Source: Rhytidiadelphus loreus (lineage: Eukaryota > Streptophyta > Bryopsida > Hypnales > Hylocomiaceae). From it: a stretch of 64,000 nt of DNA. Position numbers and translations under genes: made by a program. A model generated the notes under the pieces. That model was not told where the DNA came from, did no database searches, and saw nothing but the letters and a program-made list of their open reading frames with translations. Below are positions 22,721-35,412 of the stretch, piece after piece (position 1 is the stretch's first letter; each line of letters begins with the position of its first letter). Location: assembly GCA_947034895.1 (NCBI GenBank), contig OX344765.1, forward strand, positions 7,135,001-7,199,000, read 5' to 3'.

Positions 22721-23828
22721 AAGCTCATAGGCTTAAGATCCTAGGCTCATATACTAACTACCTTGCCTTTAGAAGGCATTTTGTAGGGAGAAAGGCCTTC
22801 TCACTAGGCTTTGTTGTGTTTGTCGATTAAGTTGGATAAACAACAACGATTCAAATGAACAAAAAACAAATTTGAGTGAGAAAAGCATAATGCCCAATTA
22901 TGTGGAATTTTCTCATATTTGCTTCTAAAAACATAACTTAGACCTAAAATCTGTCCCAAAAATGTACTTGAATTTTTGGGGCAATGGCTTACATTGATTA
23001 TGAGATTAGTTCAATTTTATATGTTTGTAAGTATATTTCAACGATAACAAAAAAAATACATTATTTGGATACACTTTGAAAAAGTTACAAAAGTTCAAAG
23101 TTTTATTTAATTTTCATGGCCATGATTTTGTTTCCCCGACAATAGAGATATCCAAAATTGTCACTTTTGGCTCTAATTGAACTTCTTAGTAGGGACTATT
23201 AAATTGATTGATTTTTTTATATTCTCTTGATAACAAATGAAATAGAGTTGTAAATCAATAAAGAATGTCTTACTTTGAAATTGTATGCTAAAAATATAAA
23301 AACTTTAAAGTTTTATTAATAAATGAATGTCATTTGAATTGTTTTTTAGGAGACCTTTGTAACCTATTCAATCAATAACATACTCTTGGTTATGATTTTA
23401 GGGCGATGATTTTGGATTAGTTGTAATTATAAAGTATTGACCATTGCAAGTGTTTTTATTTAGACATTTAATTAATTTTACACATCGTAAGAGATTTTGG
23501 ATTTAGCATGTGAAAAATAAGTAAACTAGAATAGTTTATAAAACCAGATTAACTTGTTTATTCAACCATATTATTTAGTAATTGGAAGGAGATTTCAACA
23601 TATATTTAATTTGAAGTGTACAAATTGGTTATAGACCAATTTATTTAAAATAGAATGTTCTTTTTTAATCACATGTATACATATACTTCAATTAAAACTT
23701 CAATTTATCCTTCAAATACTACACATATTTATAGTCAATCTTAGTAGCAAGGGTTAATAGAGTTTGCAAGCTTTTGAATTTGTATCAAAGTATATCAAAT
23801 TTAGTTTTAATAGAGATGAACTAACTTA
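22721..23828. other. AT-rich intergenic DNA
   Basis: No gene recognised. The first 30 bases hold a short imperfect palindrome around AGCTCATAGGCTTAAGATCC. Confidence 0.4.
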
Positions 23829-24161
23829 CATTAGATGAGATTTCCCATCCGGGAAGGGCCGCGAGTTCCCAAGAAGAAAACTGGACGAAACTGACAAAAC
23901 TAGACGAAAGTCGCCGTTCGCAGGGCCTACTGACCTGGCCAAGCGACTACCAGGTCGATTTTTTCACAAAAAAAAAAAAAAAAAAAAAAATTAACTTTGT
24001 TTTCCATTTTAAGAACTTTAAATTTTTTTTATTTTTTTATTTTTTTTAAAAAAACACACACCTGTCAGCCGCGTTCGACGGGGCCCAGGGGAACGGACGA
24101 GGGAATGGGGCTGGGAACAGGCTGAAACGGCCCTCCAGCCCCCCCCGAATCACATCTAATG
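23829..24161. mobile_element. Small TIR element (MITE-like), copy B
   Basis: The left end CATTAGATGAGATT mirrors the right end AATCACATCTAATG. The right side (GGGAACAGGCTGAAACGGCC and on) matches the right side of the element at 13051-13339, and both have a long central poly-A/poly-T block. The outer thirds are GC-rich. Target-site duplication is unclear. Confidence 0.6.
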
Positions 24162-24599
24162 TTGTCAAAGGTGGTTTGCTTGCTATAATTGATTCACTTT
24201 ATTGTCTATTCCTCTCATTTGTATAAAAGATCAAAATTTATTTTATGATGAAATGCCATTCAAATCAAAATTTGAACAAGTTCAAAATCAACAATGTAGT
24301 TTCAATTTATGATTTTGTTTCCATTATGAATCTAGAATTCCTATAACATAAAAGTGATTTACATCTTCCTTGCCTTAGTAAATTATTTGATCAAGTAGTG
24401 TATCATATAATCAAGTTTATTCCATATAACAACTTCAAAAGCCTACAATTGCATCTAAGAATCATAATTTGCTATTTTGATTCAATCACATATTTACATA
24501 AAAGATCAATGTGTGTGTAGTCACCTTAATTTTCTTTCTTTTTACTATTTGTCTTTTGATCAACAAATAGTGGTGGAATCTCTTGTAATTTAGGCAAAC
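24162..24599. other. AT-rich intergenic DNA
   Basis: Nothing recognised between the TIR element and the AATTGTT-rich stretch. Confidence 0.4.
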
Positions 24600-26454
24600 G
24601 AATGGTTAAGTGAACAATTAGTTGGATTAGTGGAGTTCCCGGTATTAAAACAATTAGTTATATTCAGGCATCATGGGGATCGGCAGACAGTTATCGTTGG
24701 TAGTTACAACTACTGGTTTTCTATATAGTTCGAACAATTTGTAATTTGTTCTCTCACTCTCTCGGTATTCTTATTGGAGATCAGTTGTTTTTGAAGTTTT
24801 GTATCATTAACTCCTTCAAATATTAATGCAAATATATTTTTTACGAATTGTTGTTTGTGTGTAAGTCTAGTGAGTGGATTCTTGGTGGCTGGTGTATGCG
24901 TGTAATCGATGTGTGTAAGAATTGTGGCCTTGTTCAATTAATTGTAAGAAGTTATAACAAATTGTTGGCAGATTGGCGATTGAATGATCTGGACTGTAAA
25001 CTGAGTTGTGTTCGTAGCATTAAAATTTCTTTTGTAAAGTTCCTTGGAGCGAGACAAGACTAAAAGGGATAAGCATGGAGTTGTGAAAGGTGATCAACAA
25101 GTTGTTTGTGTATGAGGACGTGAACGAAGGGAGCAGCCTGGTTGCGCGTCAGTGAACAAGTTGAGAATTCAAACACTGTGATGCCATGACGAAGTTGCAG
25201 TAGCCGGACAAGTGGTTAAATATACCTGAGTTTGGATGACCAAGTTCGCAGGTAAGTATACTATACTAATGGTTGTATAGATTCATATATAAGTGTAACT
25301 TTTGACAAATGGTAGTAGTCAAGTTCAGATAGAGATGATTGTAATCGTCTTATTTGAACAAATTGTGTTTTACTGGGTCTATGTTAAACCAAGTATTTAC
25401 TGTCTGTGACTAATTGTTCCAGTGAGTTATGTGGTTAATACGTGAGATGAACGAATTGTCATGATAATGATAAAATTGTAATTGGAAGTTTAACTTTGTA
25501 AATTGTGTGTTGGTAATGTGGAATCACAATGTGGAATAATTGTGTATGCGAGGATTGAGATTCACGAATCACAAATAGTCAGTTTGTTGTGGAAGTATAC
25601 AAATGTAATGATAAAATGCTTGTGTCTTACCATTATTCGTTGACTAATTGTTGTACCGGTTTTGGAATTAGTTAATTAGCATACAAATTACTAAAAGACA
25701 ATTTGTTAATTATGGACTTTGTAATTTTACAGACAAACAAATTATAAACAACCGGTTTAGTTACCTGAATTTATGTAAACCAATTGTTTTAGGATTTGAA
25801 ACTTAAATTGACTTTGATTGTTATGTAGTTAATATGCAGACCAATTGTTCAGAGATCATAACACTGTTAACAAAGTGTCTGTATGTTTATGTGTGATTGA
25901 TGCGATGTGCATTTGTATTGACAGATGAATATTATTACTCTATCACGCTAACCAGTTGTTGTGAATTCAAGTTTAGATAAACTATTTGTTGAAATAGAGG
26001 GAATTTGTATAGACTTAGAACTTGGAGCAGTTATATGAACAAGTAGTTAGAGTGAATATGGTAGATTATGATTGTGGGTTATGGTTGTTAGAAGACAAGA
26101 TTGGATAAAGATATGAGAAATTAGAGTGAACATGTTGTTATGAACCTGGGTGTTTGGTATAAGTTTGATGAAAGCATAGTTCCAAGCAATTGTTGAGACC
26201 TTAAGAGAGAGATCATTAGTGGGTGATCGTCAAAAAGAACACTTTAACAAATGGTTGCAAAGCTGTGCAGGATATACTAAGGAGTTTGCATTGCACACAC
26301 TCATGCCCTGCATTTAGATAGAAACAAATTGTTGTAGATAGGACGGTGACAGATTTCTTGAGCATCTTAAACTAGCAATTAGGCTAGTAAAGTAGTCACT
26401 GCAACAAATTGTTTGGTAACAAAATCACTGGTAATTAATGAATGTGTACACAAC

Positions 26455-26485
<31 letters not shown>

Positions 26486-26700
26486 TCTGTGTATAATGTG
26501 CATTACATTAAGTCCTAGAGCATACACATGACAAATTGTGGTTCTTCCCAACTAATTGTTATAAACAAAAGACACACATTAGTTCAGGACCGAGACTGCA
26601 TTCATTTGTCCATAGCATCGGTAACGGATAGTTAAACAAACTGTGTATGGGTTAAGAGTGAAAATGAACGATTTGTAATTATTAAACGAATATCATCAAG
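24600..26700. repeat. Stretch dense in AATTGTT/AACAATT motifs
   Basis: Exact AATTGTT or its complement occurs at 24613, 24649, 24733, 24846, 24960, 25412, 25646, 25782, 25843, 26188, 26327, 26407 and 26554. Many one-mismatch forms such as GAATTGTC and CAATTTGT lie between. At about 35% GC I estimate fewer than one exact hit by chance on both strands in 2.1 kb. Motifs occur in both orientations and at irregular spacing, so this is not an ordinary tandem repeat. A TA dinucleotide run sits at about 26462-26480. Confidence 0.6.
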
Positions 26701-29700
26701 ATCCCATCCTATCTTAGAATACATGTGATTTTAGCTACTAATGCATTAGACTATTTGATTATTCCCAAGTTTAGAACCCCTATACTTAGTCCTAGGTGTT
26801 TTGTGAGAATACAAAAATCTAAACTACAGTGTGTTAAGACTCTTTATATTATTGAAATAGCTAAGAGATAATAGATTGAGCTGTATAAAATATAATGCTT
26901 ATCCAATTCAAATTCAAAAAGTTGCACTTTTCTAAAACACATTGCTTTTTAAAGATACCTCAACTGCAAGGATAGATACAAGCAACTTGGTGTACTTTTG
27001 ATTTTACAATTGATAGGTCAAGAAAATCATAATTTAGATTGCATGTTAGTTTCAAGCATTGCATGTGCTTTGCCTAATTTATATGCGTGCATGTGCAATC
27101 ATCTTAGTTAAGGTACCTTCTAGCTTGACAAATAAAAAATATTCTAGAATTGTAGATTTCATGGGGGGAATTTAATGTTTTGTTCTAAAGTGTTCACATT
27201 TGTCTTCTTTACTTCTTTTATATATAAATATATTGAACAACAATAAATTATTAGTAATTGAAGAAAAATGACCAACTTTGCAATCCTTCTTGTAACCCCA
27301 AGGTCATAGGAGTTACAGGTGTATAGTAGAATAATTGCTAAAAGTGAAAAAATTCATTAAGTATATTTTTAAATGAAAATAAACAAAATAGTTTTAGATG
27401 CATATTTTAACTCTTAAAATTTTAAGCCATTTCAAGGTGTTCTGGATCTTAATTTTGGAAGTTACAAAGAATTGAAACAATGAGTCATTTTTAGACATAA
27501 TTAACCATAGGATCTTGTAGAAAACCAAGTCCTTATCATGTTTACAAAGTTTGGTTTCAATCCATGTCATAGATTGCAAAATTATAACATAAAAGTGAAG
27601 GGTACTTTAGTGAATCAATGTTTTGGTGTAGTTGAAATTGTGTTTTGACTAGCTCGTATGGTCACATAACATTTTAGAAAGTTGGCATCCTATGCCCATT
27701 TTCAAAGTAACCAAGTTCTTCATGCCTATGGAAACAAATCTTGTATTTGTAGGACCAAAAATGAGTGAAAAAAATGGTCTTGTTGTAGAGACCATTTTAC
27801 TTTTAAATTTCTTAAACTATAAGATAAATGAAAGACTTGTCACAAATTTGGAGCCACAATTCAAGATCAAACATAGTAGAGTGAAAGAACACAAGAAAAG
27901 ACACACAACAAGAAAAATAAAATTGAGAAAGGTTTGAAATCCAAGTGCAAGATGTGTATTTGAATGGTTGTTCCTACCTACAAGCTAGGCAAAAAATAAA
28001 ATAACATGAAGGGCATTGCTACTCAAGGTTTAACCTACTATTGGGTAGCTCACTAAAAAAAGTCATGAATGTTCTAAGCTAAGAACCCCATCTCATTGGT
28101 CAAAGTTCCTCAATGCAATGATTATTTGCTATAGTCCTTAGACCACCTTGCTTTGAATTTTTTTGCAAATTCAATGATGAATTTAAAAAAAAATCTAAAC
28201 ACATCACTACATAACTAACTTGATTCTCCTGAGGATGAACCCAAGTTCAAGTGACTCTTCACATTCAAGGTCAAATGGTCATTCTAAGAATCTACTTTGC
28301 ACTTGTGTGAAAGACATGAATATCACTTATTTTTAGGTTCACTTCTATAATTGTAGATGTAGGCCTAATTTAGAAAAATTCCAAAAGATGACCTCCAAAT
28401 TCATAATTTGGGGCACTTGAAAATCCCAAACCTCATAAAAACCAAAAGTGTGTAAAAATAGCAAAGTGGAACTCCAAACAATAAACGATTTTTTAATTTT
28501 TTCAAAATATGAATTGTAATTAGGAAAAATAAGACATACCTGACCTTCAGATTTTGACTCTATTGACTAGTTTCTTCAAAATTATGACATAAGATAAACT
28601 TCTTCAAGTTTTTTCAATCCTAATATTGTAGACTAAACTAAAACTTTAGAAATCACTTTCTATGAGCTCAAAATCTTCATGATGTGAAGTTGTTTTCAAA
28701 ATTTGAAGATATGTCAACTCACAATATAATTGAATATCAATGAGTCCTCCCCATAGTAAAGTAGAGAATGTGTATTATGCAGTAGAGACTCTATGAGCCA
28801 ACATCCATAATGCATCCATATATTAGAAGGTTCAACGATTATATATGTGATTTTTTATTTGTTCTGAATGTGAAAACTCTTCATCTAGTCTGTTTTGACA
28901 TTTAGTTTTGCCATTCCATTTTTAGCTAAACACAAAATGATTGTGCAAAGTTTTAGATGATACAAGTTTCTAAACTTGTTATAAGGAAAGGCTCAAAGTA
29001 CACATGTACAGTGAATGGAACCTCTCCTAAGTGTATAGTAAATGGAGACTTCACAATACTTATGACATATTAAAATTCATATACATGGAGCAAGAATGAA
29101 AACTTACAGAATAGTAAAATCTAGAGTCTAGAGGTGAAACTAGAATTTAATTTCAAATTTTAAGTTAAAAGTAATAAGTGGATGAAGTTTGAAACACCAA
29201 TTAGCAGTCAAACTTCATCCACTAATAACTCTCACTAGGAAAGTTCAATTCTCAAGTATCTTAGCATTTTAGATAGGTAAATTCATTATCTACAAGGAAA
29301 AAATCAAAAATTTAAAAATAATAACCCAATAGAAGAAGTCCAACGTCTTTAGAAAGAAATAGATGTTAATTTAGAATTTTTAAAGACAATCCAAGAATAA
29401 TTTAAGTTTAGAAATATTTAAAATAATATTATACAATTTCAAAAATAGTTTACACTTAGAAAATCAACTAAAACTCCATAAGATAATGAATGATGAAGTT
29501 TAGAATGAACATTGGATGAACTTGGGTAGTTTCTATCCATCTAGAGTCAAATTTAGGACTTAGACAATATATTTTGCCTTAAAACCATAGCCAAAATTTG
29601 AAGTCCATTTGAGTTTAAGAGTCCATAGAAAACCTTGGATGAAGTTTGAATTGCCCCCCCAAAAGCCAAACTTCATCCAACCATAACTTCATCCAACCAT

Positions 29701-29965
29701 AACTCTAGGAAGCTCGGATTGAGATGTGTTTTACTATTTTCAAAATGGCATGATTTGATCTACAACTTAGTACAATTAGTTACTAAATATGAATTATTTT
29801 CCCTCCAAAACACAGAATTATTGTTTAATTTGTTTGTTTGGCTAAAGTTGGCTCTGTTTTGAGTTATCAATTGGTTTCTTTTGCAATTTACAACTAGGCA
29901 CATAGAAAAATCTATTACTTGGAAGGTACAATGAACCATGAATGGGCACCTACACAGGAGATTTC
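26701..29965. other. AT-rich intergenic DNA with dispersed TGGATGAAGTTT motifs
   Basis: No gene recognised. At 29172-29225 and 29636-29706 there are facing pairs of TGGATGAAGTTT and AACTTCATCC separated by about 20-30 bases, next to AGTTAT-type strings. They resemble a segment near 40311-40371. Otherwise only scattered A/T tracts are present. Confidence 0.45.
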
Positions 29966-29969
29966 TTAA

Positions 29970-30884
29970 CCCTTAAAGGATCGTTACTATACTTTCACCA
30001 AATCCGCTCCAAAACTGCCATTTCTAGTAAAGTATGAAAAAAAACCTTTTTTTGACATATATAAACGTAGGATCTTGTATTATATAGTATCAAAAACATG
30101 TGGTAAAAATTTCAGACATTTCCACCGGGTGGATTGCATGATAAAAGCATTCAAATTAACTAAAATCATTTTTTTGACCCTGCGAAAAGCAAAGCAGCTG
30201 CACTTCACAAGCTCACATTTCTATGAAAAAATGACCTAAATGGTGGTGCTTCTTTGGATTTGTTTTTCTAGACAAGTTGGCCACATGCTTGAAAATTTTC
30301 AGATCATTTGGAATAGTACAACATATAGGAAAAAAATAGTAAGTAGGTAGTAGTAGAGAATGATTAAAAATACTAAATTATTTACAATTTAAATATGGAA
30401 TTGAAAATTTCCAATCCCAATGGTCGAAATGTTGTAATAATGTATCTACATCCTACGATTTTATTTTTGTCCAAAAATATTGAAAATTGGGTAAGATAAA
30501 GGATTTCAAAGTTTATTTTAGAGTAGGAAATCCAAAACTGCCCACAACCAAAAAATCCTCATAACTTTTGACTCATTGATCAAAATGGAATGATTCAAAG
30601 CTTTTCGTGTATATAAAACTCTAGAAAACAATTCCAAATTTTTGTTTCTGAAAAAAGTGATTTTTTCTGATCTGCCCGAACTGCCCGGTTGGAAAAAAGA
30701 GTAACATATTAGGCTATAACTTTTGACTCGTATTTCCAAATGTCATGAAATTTGGTGCATATGAAAGATCTTCCTTGCCCCCACATTCTATTAAAATTTC
30801 AGACCCAAATATGAAAATCTCCACTTGTAGGTACCTGCCCAAAATTTCTATTCAGCCAAAAAACACAGTCCGGTCCTTTAGGGG
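29970..30884. mobile_element. piggyBac-like miniature element, 915 bp, TTAA flanks
   Basis: TTAA (29966-29969) is followed by CCCTTAAAGGATCG. At the other end CGGTCCTTTAGGGG is followed by TTAA (30885-30888). The two ends match as inverted repeats at 12 of 14 positions. A TTAA target duplication with ends beginning CCC is the hallmark of piggyBac elements. The interior has no transposase and shares motifs with the element at 59462-60039, including CGTAGGATCTTGT, a GTGATAAAAATTT-like string and a CTGCCCGGT block. Confidence 0.85.
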
Positions 30885-30888
30885 TTAA

Positions 30889-33800
30889 CTTAAAACTAAG
30901 AACTTGATTATGCTCATTTAATGCCAACGGTAGGTATGAAAGTGCTCACAATTCATTATTTACAAAATAGTAGTGGTGTGCTACATTTTAGATCCTGAAA
31001 TATACAATACTATAACAATTTTGCCTACAATGTGTTTTACTAGTCAGGCCCACATGTGATCCTATTGTTGTTAGTGATAACATTCCTGACCTATTGTATT
31101 GATGCTCATTTATGAAATATTATAGTAATTTAATTGCATAAAACTATGCATATTTTGAAAAAGCACGTACTACAAAAAAAATTGATCATTGAAAAATGAA
31201 TTCTTAAGATCAAAATAGTTTGTGTAAGTATATTTCAAACATAGAAAACAAAAACTTTAGAGGTGCTTTGATTTAATACACAATAGGTGTGAAAAAAAGT
31301 TCTTAGTAGAGTGAATTGGTTTAGTGATGCATCCATTTAATAATTTAAAATGACTTATTATACATTTGCTCCATTATCGTACAAAATTTTCATTGATTTT
31401 TGGAATTTACAATTGTCATAAGTATAGAGTAGTTTGTAGAGAATTATACAATGAAAGATTGTTCACTTATAAGTTAGTAGCCCAGGATCAAGATCAAGGT
31501 ATGAGAAACCAAAGACATGGATTCTATAATAATGTCATAGAGATATTTTTTGAAAACCAACATTATTATGGCTTTGAAATACCACATTGGACTAAAAGTT
31601 GTATAGTTACCGACATCTAAACTGCAATTTCATTATGTGATCATCTTTTGTAATGAAATTCAATTATGTGACTTCTCTTTATCTTCTTCATCCCTAGAAA
31701 ATCAACCATAAGCAATTTCTTTCTCATGACTACAATATATGTATATAAGACAAACTTTTTTATACAATCTTATATGCTTCTATATTTTGAAAATTTTATC
31801 AATCCAAATATTATAGAATGTATGTACAAATTGATTTCCAACCACACAATGACCACATAGTGTTTGCATAGGGACTAAAAGGTTAACATATAAACCAATG
31901 TTGAATTTGGGGGTCAAATAATCCAAATATCATCTCTATTCTAAATACTATTATTCCAACCCTAGACCAAATTAGTTTCAAATTTATCATACTACCTTTG
32001 ATACAAACATTGTCGTAGTATTTAAATTCAATTGAAGTATCAAGGTTGTTTATTGACCTTGGAAGCTTAGATTTTTTTAATCTTAACCTCATACCATTAT
32101 CTGAGTGTAATTTAAAATGTTCTAAGAGATTCAATGATGCTCATTTGTGAGCCTAAAAGCATGAGCTTAGGAGCTATAAGTGTACATTTTGTGAGCCTTG
32201 AGCATGAACTAAAAAAAATTGAAATTTCAAAATTTTAATTTTAATTTTCATCCCTATAACTATGGACCTATGACCGTGGGGCCTTATAGGCAAGTGCACC
32301 GCACTTGGCTCGGCATGTTGACAAACAACAACTTTAATCCACCTTGAGACACATTTTTGTTCTTCTTGTGAAAATGTTTGTTCATGATCAAGCTTTTGAA
32401 GAAATTCCAAGGGAAATATTTTAGACAGTTGATGGACGGCTCATGTAGTAAACACCATCTCGTAGGATCAAGGAAAATTTTAGAATATTTTACCTTTCAA
32501 ACTCTCAAAGGAACTTCTTAGTGCTTAGAGGATTTTTTGGGGGTGATGGAGTTGTAACACACATTCACACACTCAAGAAGGAACAATAGAAACCGGCACC
32601 TTGTGCATGCCATTGTAACACGTTTCGTAGTAGTGAGTCCGCTATAAGTGACACTTAACAACCTAGCTACAATGCAAGTAACTAACTTGCTACAAAGGTG
32701 ATCTCATAGTCGTGGTAATGGAATATGTACTTTGCAAACTTGATAAAGTGTTATTTGAAATGTGTTCACTATTTTCGAGAACCGGTTGTCAAAGAAGAGG
32801 ATGCACTATAGTTTCAAAACTTAACTTCAAAATTTATATTCTAATGAAGAGCTCCAAATTTGCATCCCGTTTTTGTAGGTACAATTAACTTTCGTGCTGC
32901 AGCATTGTCTATGGCTACTGAACACATCAAACCACACGTGAAGAAAGATTGAAGCACCTACAAGTAGCAGTATTTCTGAAATAGATTCCACCTTCTGTTG
33001 TCAATCAATTACACATATGAAACAAAACAAATTATGAGAACAACAAAGTTATGTCTACGAGTGTACAACATACATGTCGTTGATCTTGATGTGTAGCAAA
33101 GCACAATGGAACTAGAACAACAAAGAGAGGGTAAGATAGTATACAAAGAGCTGGGCATGTGTTGAATGTGAACTTAATGTAACAAGTTGTCGAAGATGAC
33201 AATTACCATGGAAGTTTTGAAAGTCACATATGATCGATAGATTCTCTTCTTCATATTCAATTCAACAAGCAGAAGAGAGAGAGGTGGTACAAGATACTTG
33301 CATCAGTATGAAGAGGATGACGCTCTCAGTAAACATCTATTGAAGTACTTCAAACTCATAAACTATGAAGAAAAGCAGACGATTTGCACACCTAGAAAAG
33401 GAATATTTCTTTGCAACTAGCACTCTCAATCTACATGAAGAAACCATGATAGTACATAAAAATTGGCGCAATGTTTTTCCAGGATCGCAATAAAAATCCA
33501 GAAGAAAGCAAAACGACATTGATGGAAAAGTCCTCCAAAGTTTAGAATGCAACCACCATGAGAAGATCCAACAATGACCTATACTCTTCGAAAGGAAATT
33601 ACCATCTTCCTGCACAATCAAGCTCAATAGAAAAAATGCCACTGATACAGTTATCCTGCAAACAGAACTGAATTATTGGCAGACCTCGTTCAAAGATGAT
33701 ACTAGCACTTGAATTGGAATTAAAGGAAAAACATGTACCATCTCTATTGCTGTAGTTGATTTTGGATTTCTAGAAATCACAGAGGATCGCCGATGTTTTT

Positions 33801-34400
33801 GTAGCACATTGAAACTGAGATTACAATATTTCAAGAGCCTATTTTTCCCGAAGACAGAACATGTTTCAACGATTAGTCCACAACAAAGAGTACAACAACT
33901 CACTCCTATTGTTCGCAAAACATTTCTCCGAAAAGCACGTCAATAATTTGGCCCACAATGCCTTCACGTCCTCCAGCGTTGTGCTCTCTTCTTCTCACTG
34001 TAAAGAACCCAAAGAATGAAAGCGAAAATCTCTCAAAAGTAAGCGATACAATAAGTGGATGTCTTCTGAGCTACTTGTACAACAATAGTCACGACTCTGC
34101 ACAAATGCAAGTCATCGTCACAAAGAAGCTCGTGCTGCAACCTTCGTCCACCAGTAGCACTTTCTGATCCACCATCAGAAGGACTACAACCAAGCATTTG
34201 CAACAACTAGTTAGAAGTGCTTGGACGACCACTTCTCCTCCTCAGAAATTAGGGTTATGGAGGAGGTTCTAGAGTTCCTAAAAGAATGTTGTATTAGGAC
34301 AAGTGAAGACCGTGAGCAACTCCAACCTTTGTCTTCGTTTAACGGTCAATTCATAACTACTTTGAATTGTAAGTCCTGCATCTGGGTAGTTGCAAGAAGC
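30889..34400. other. Intergenic DNA, nothing firm
   Basis: AT-rich to about 32.2 kb and somewhat more balanced from 32.2 to 34.4 kb. Short frames exist on both strands but none reads like a known family. A patch at 32130-32285 (gtgagcctaaaagcatgagc, then ctatggacctatgaccgtgg) resembles one at 61490-61670 and may mark an old dispersed repeat. Confidence 0.4.
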
Positions 34401-35412
34401 ACTTGCCGATTTTTGTTCAAAACGGCCATTTCACTCCTGTTCGTGGATTTTGGAATAATTTTTTTTAAATAAAATAAAATATGGATAATGTGTAAAGCAT
34501 TAACAAAATGATATGTGCAAAAATTCAGACCTAAAATTTTTTATCTCTAAAAGTTATGCACGGTCAAAGAGGGTTGAAAAATGGAAGAAAATAGACAGTT
34601 TGAAATTTAATTCTTAAAAGATAGTAAAAAAATTCAAAAAATTCTCACAAAAAAATAAATTTTTTCTAACTTATAGATACTCCTTTTCACCAATTTTCAC
34701 TATTGGAAAAATAAAATTGTGTTCTCTACACTTGCGCAAAGGTAGTGCTCTTTGAGCACATGTGGAGGGTGGACAGTTTACTATTTTTAGAAATCCTTCG
34801 GTGAGATTGTGTAAATTTAGTATAAATCTTTGTATACCAATTTCGAGCTTCAAATTCTTATTTTTGGATAAAAAATAGTACTACAACCCCCCAAAATGGC
34901 CAAGGTAGACATCCAATCGAGGGCAGTTTAAAAATAGTAAAATAATTTTAAAAAAAACCCAAAAAATTATTCAACATTTGAAACTACCACATGTACCTTC
35001 ATTTCAAGTTTCATAGAAGATGGACACACGATGAAAAAGTTATGAGCAAAAAACCACCTGTCTAAGGTCAAGGGGACAAAAAATAGGACAAGTGTTTCTT
35101 GCAATCACCCATCTAACCATAAGAAGAAACTAAAACTACAAAGCGGGACGTCCTGTTCCATATAAAATACTAACATCACGTTGCCTTATCCCAAGAACAT
35201 TCCTTTATATGCCATGAAAATCATTAGAAATTTAGGTTCATGGCTGCCAATTCCTTAGAAGTATTACATTCTTCTCATGTATCCAAAAATATGTATATAG
35301 TTTTAAATGTTGAAAAATCACTGTCAAACAACCTAATTCTACAATTTCCTAAATTTCATATGAACAGAAAAGAAATGATAAGTTATCACTATACTAGTCA
35401 TTGGGAATCATA
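34401..35412. other. AT-rich DNA adjoining the piggyBac remnant, possible non-coding end
   Basis: Strings such as AAAGTTATG with nearby TTTCATAGAAG recall the interior of the piggyBac-like miniature elements. No TTAA plus CCC terminus was found, so this is only a possible decayed terminal region of the neighbouring transposase copy. Confidence 0.25.

Noticed and set aside
34401..35412. Third piggyBac-like miniature element
   Set aside because: Interior strings are suggestive, but no TTAA plus C-rich termini could be found.
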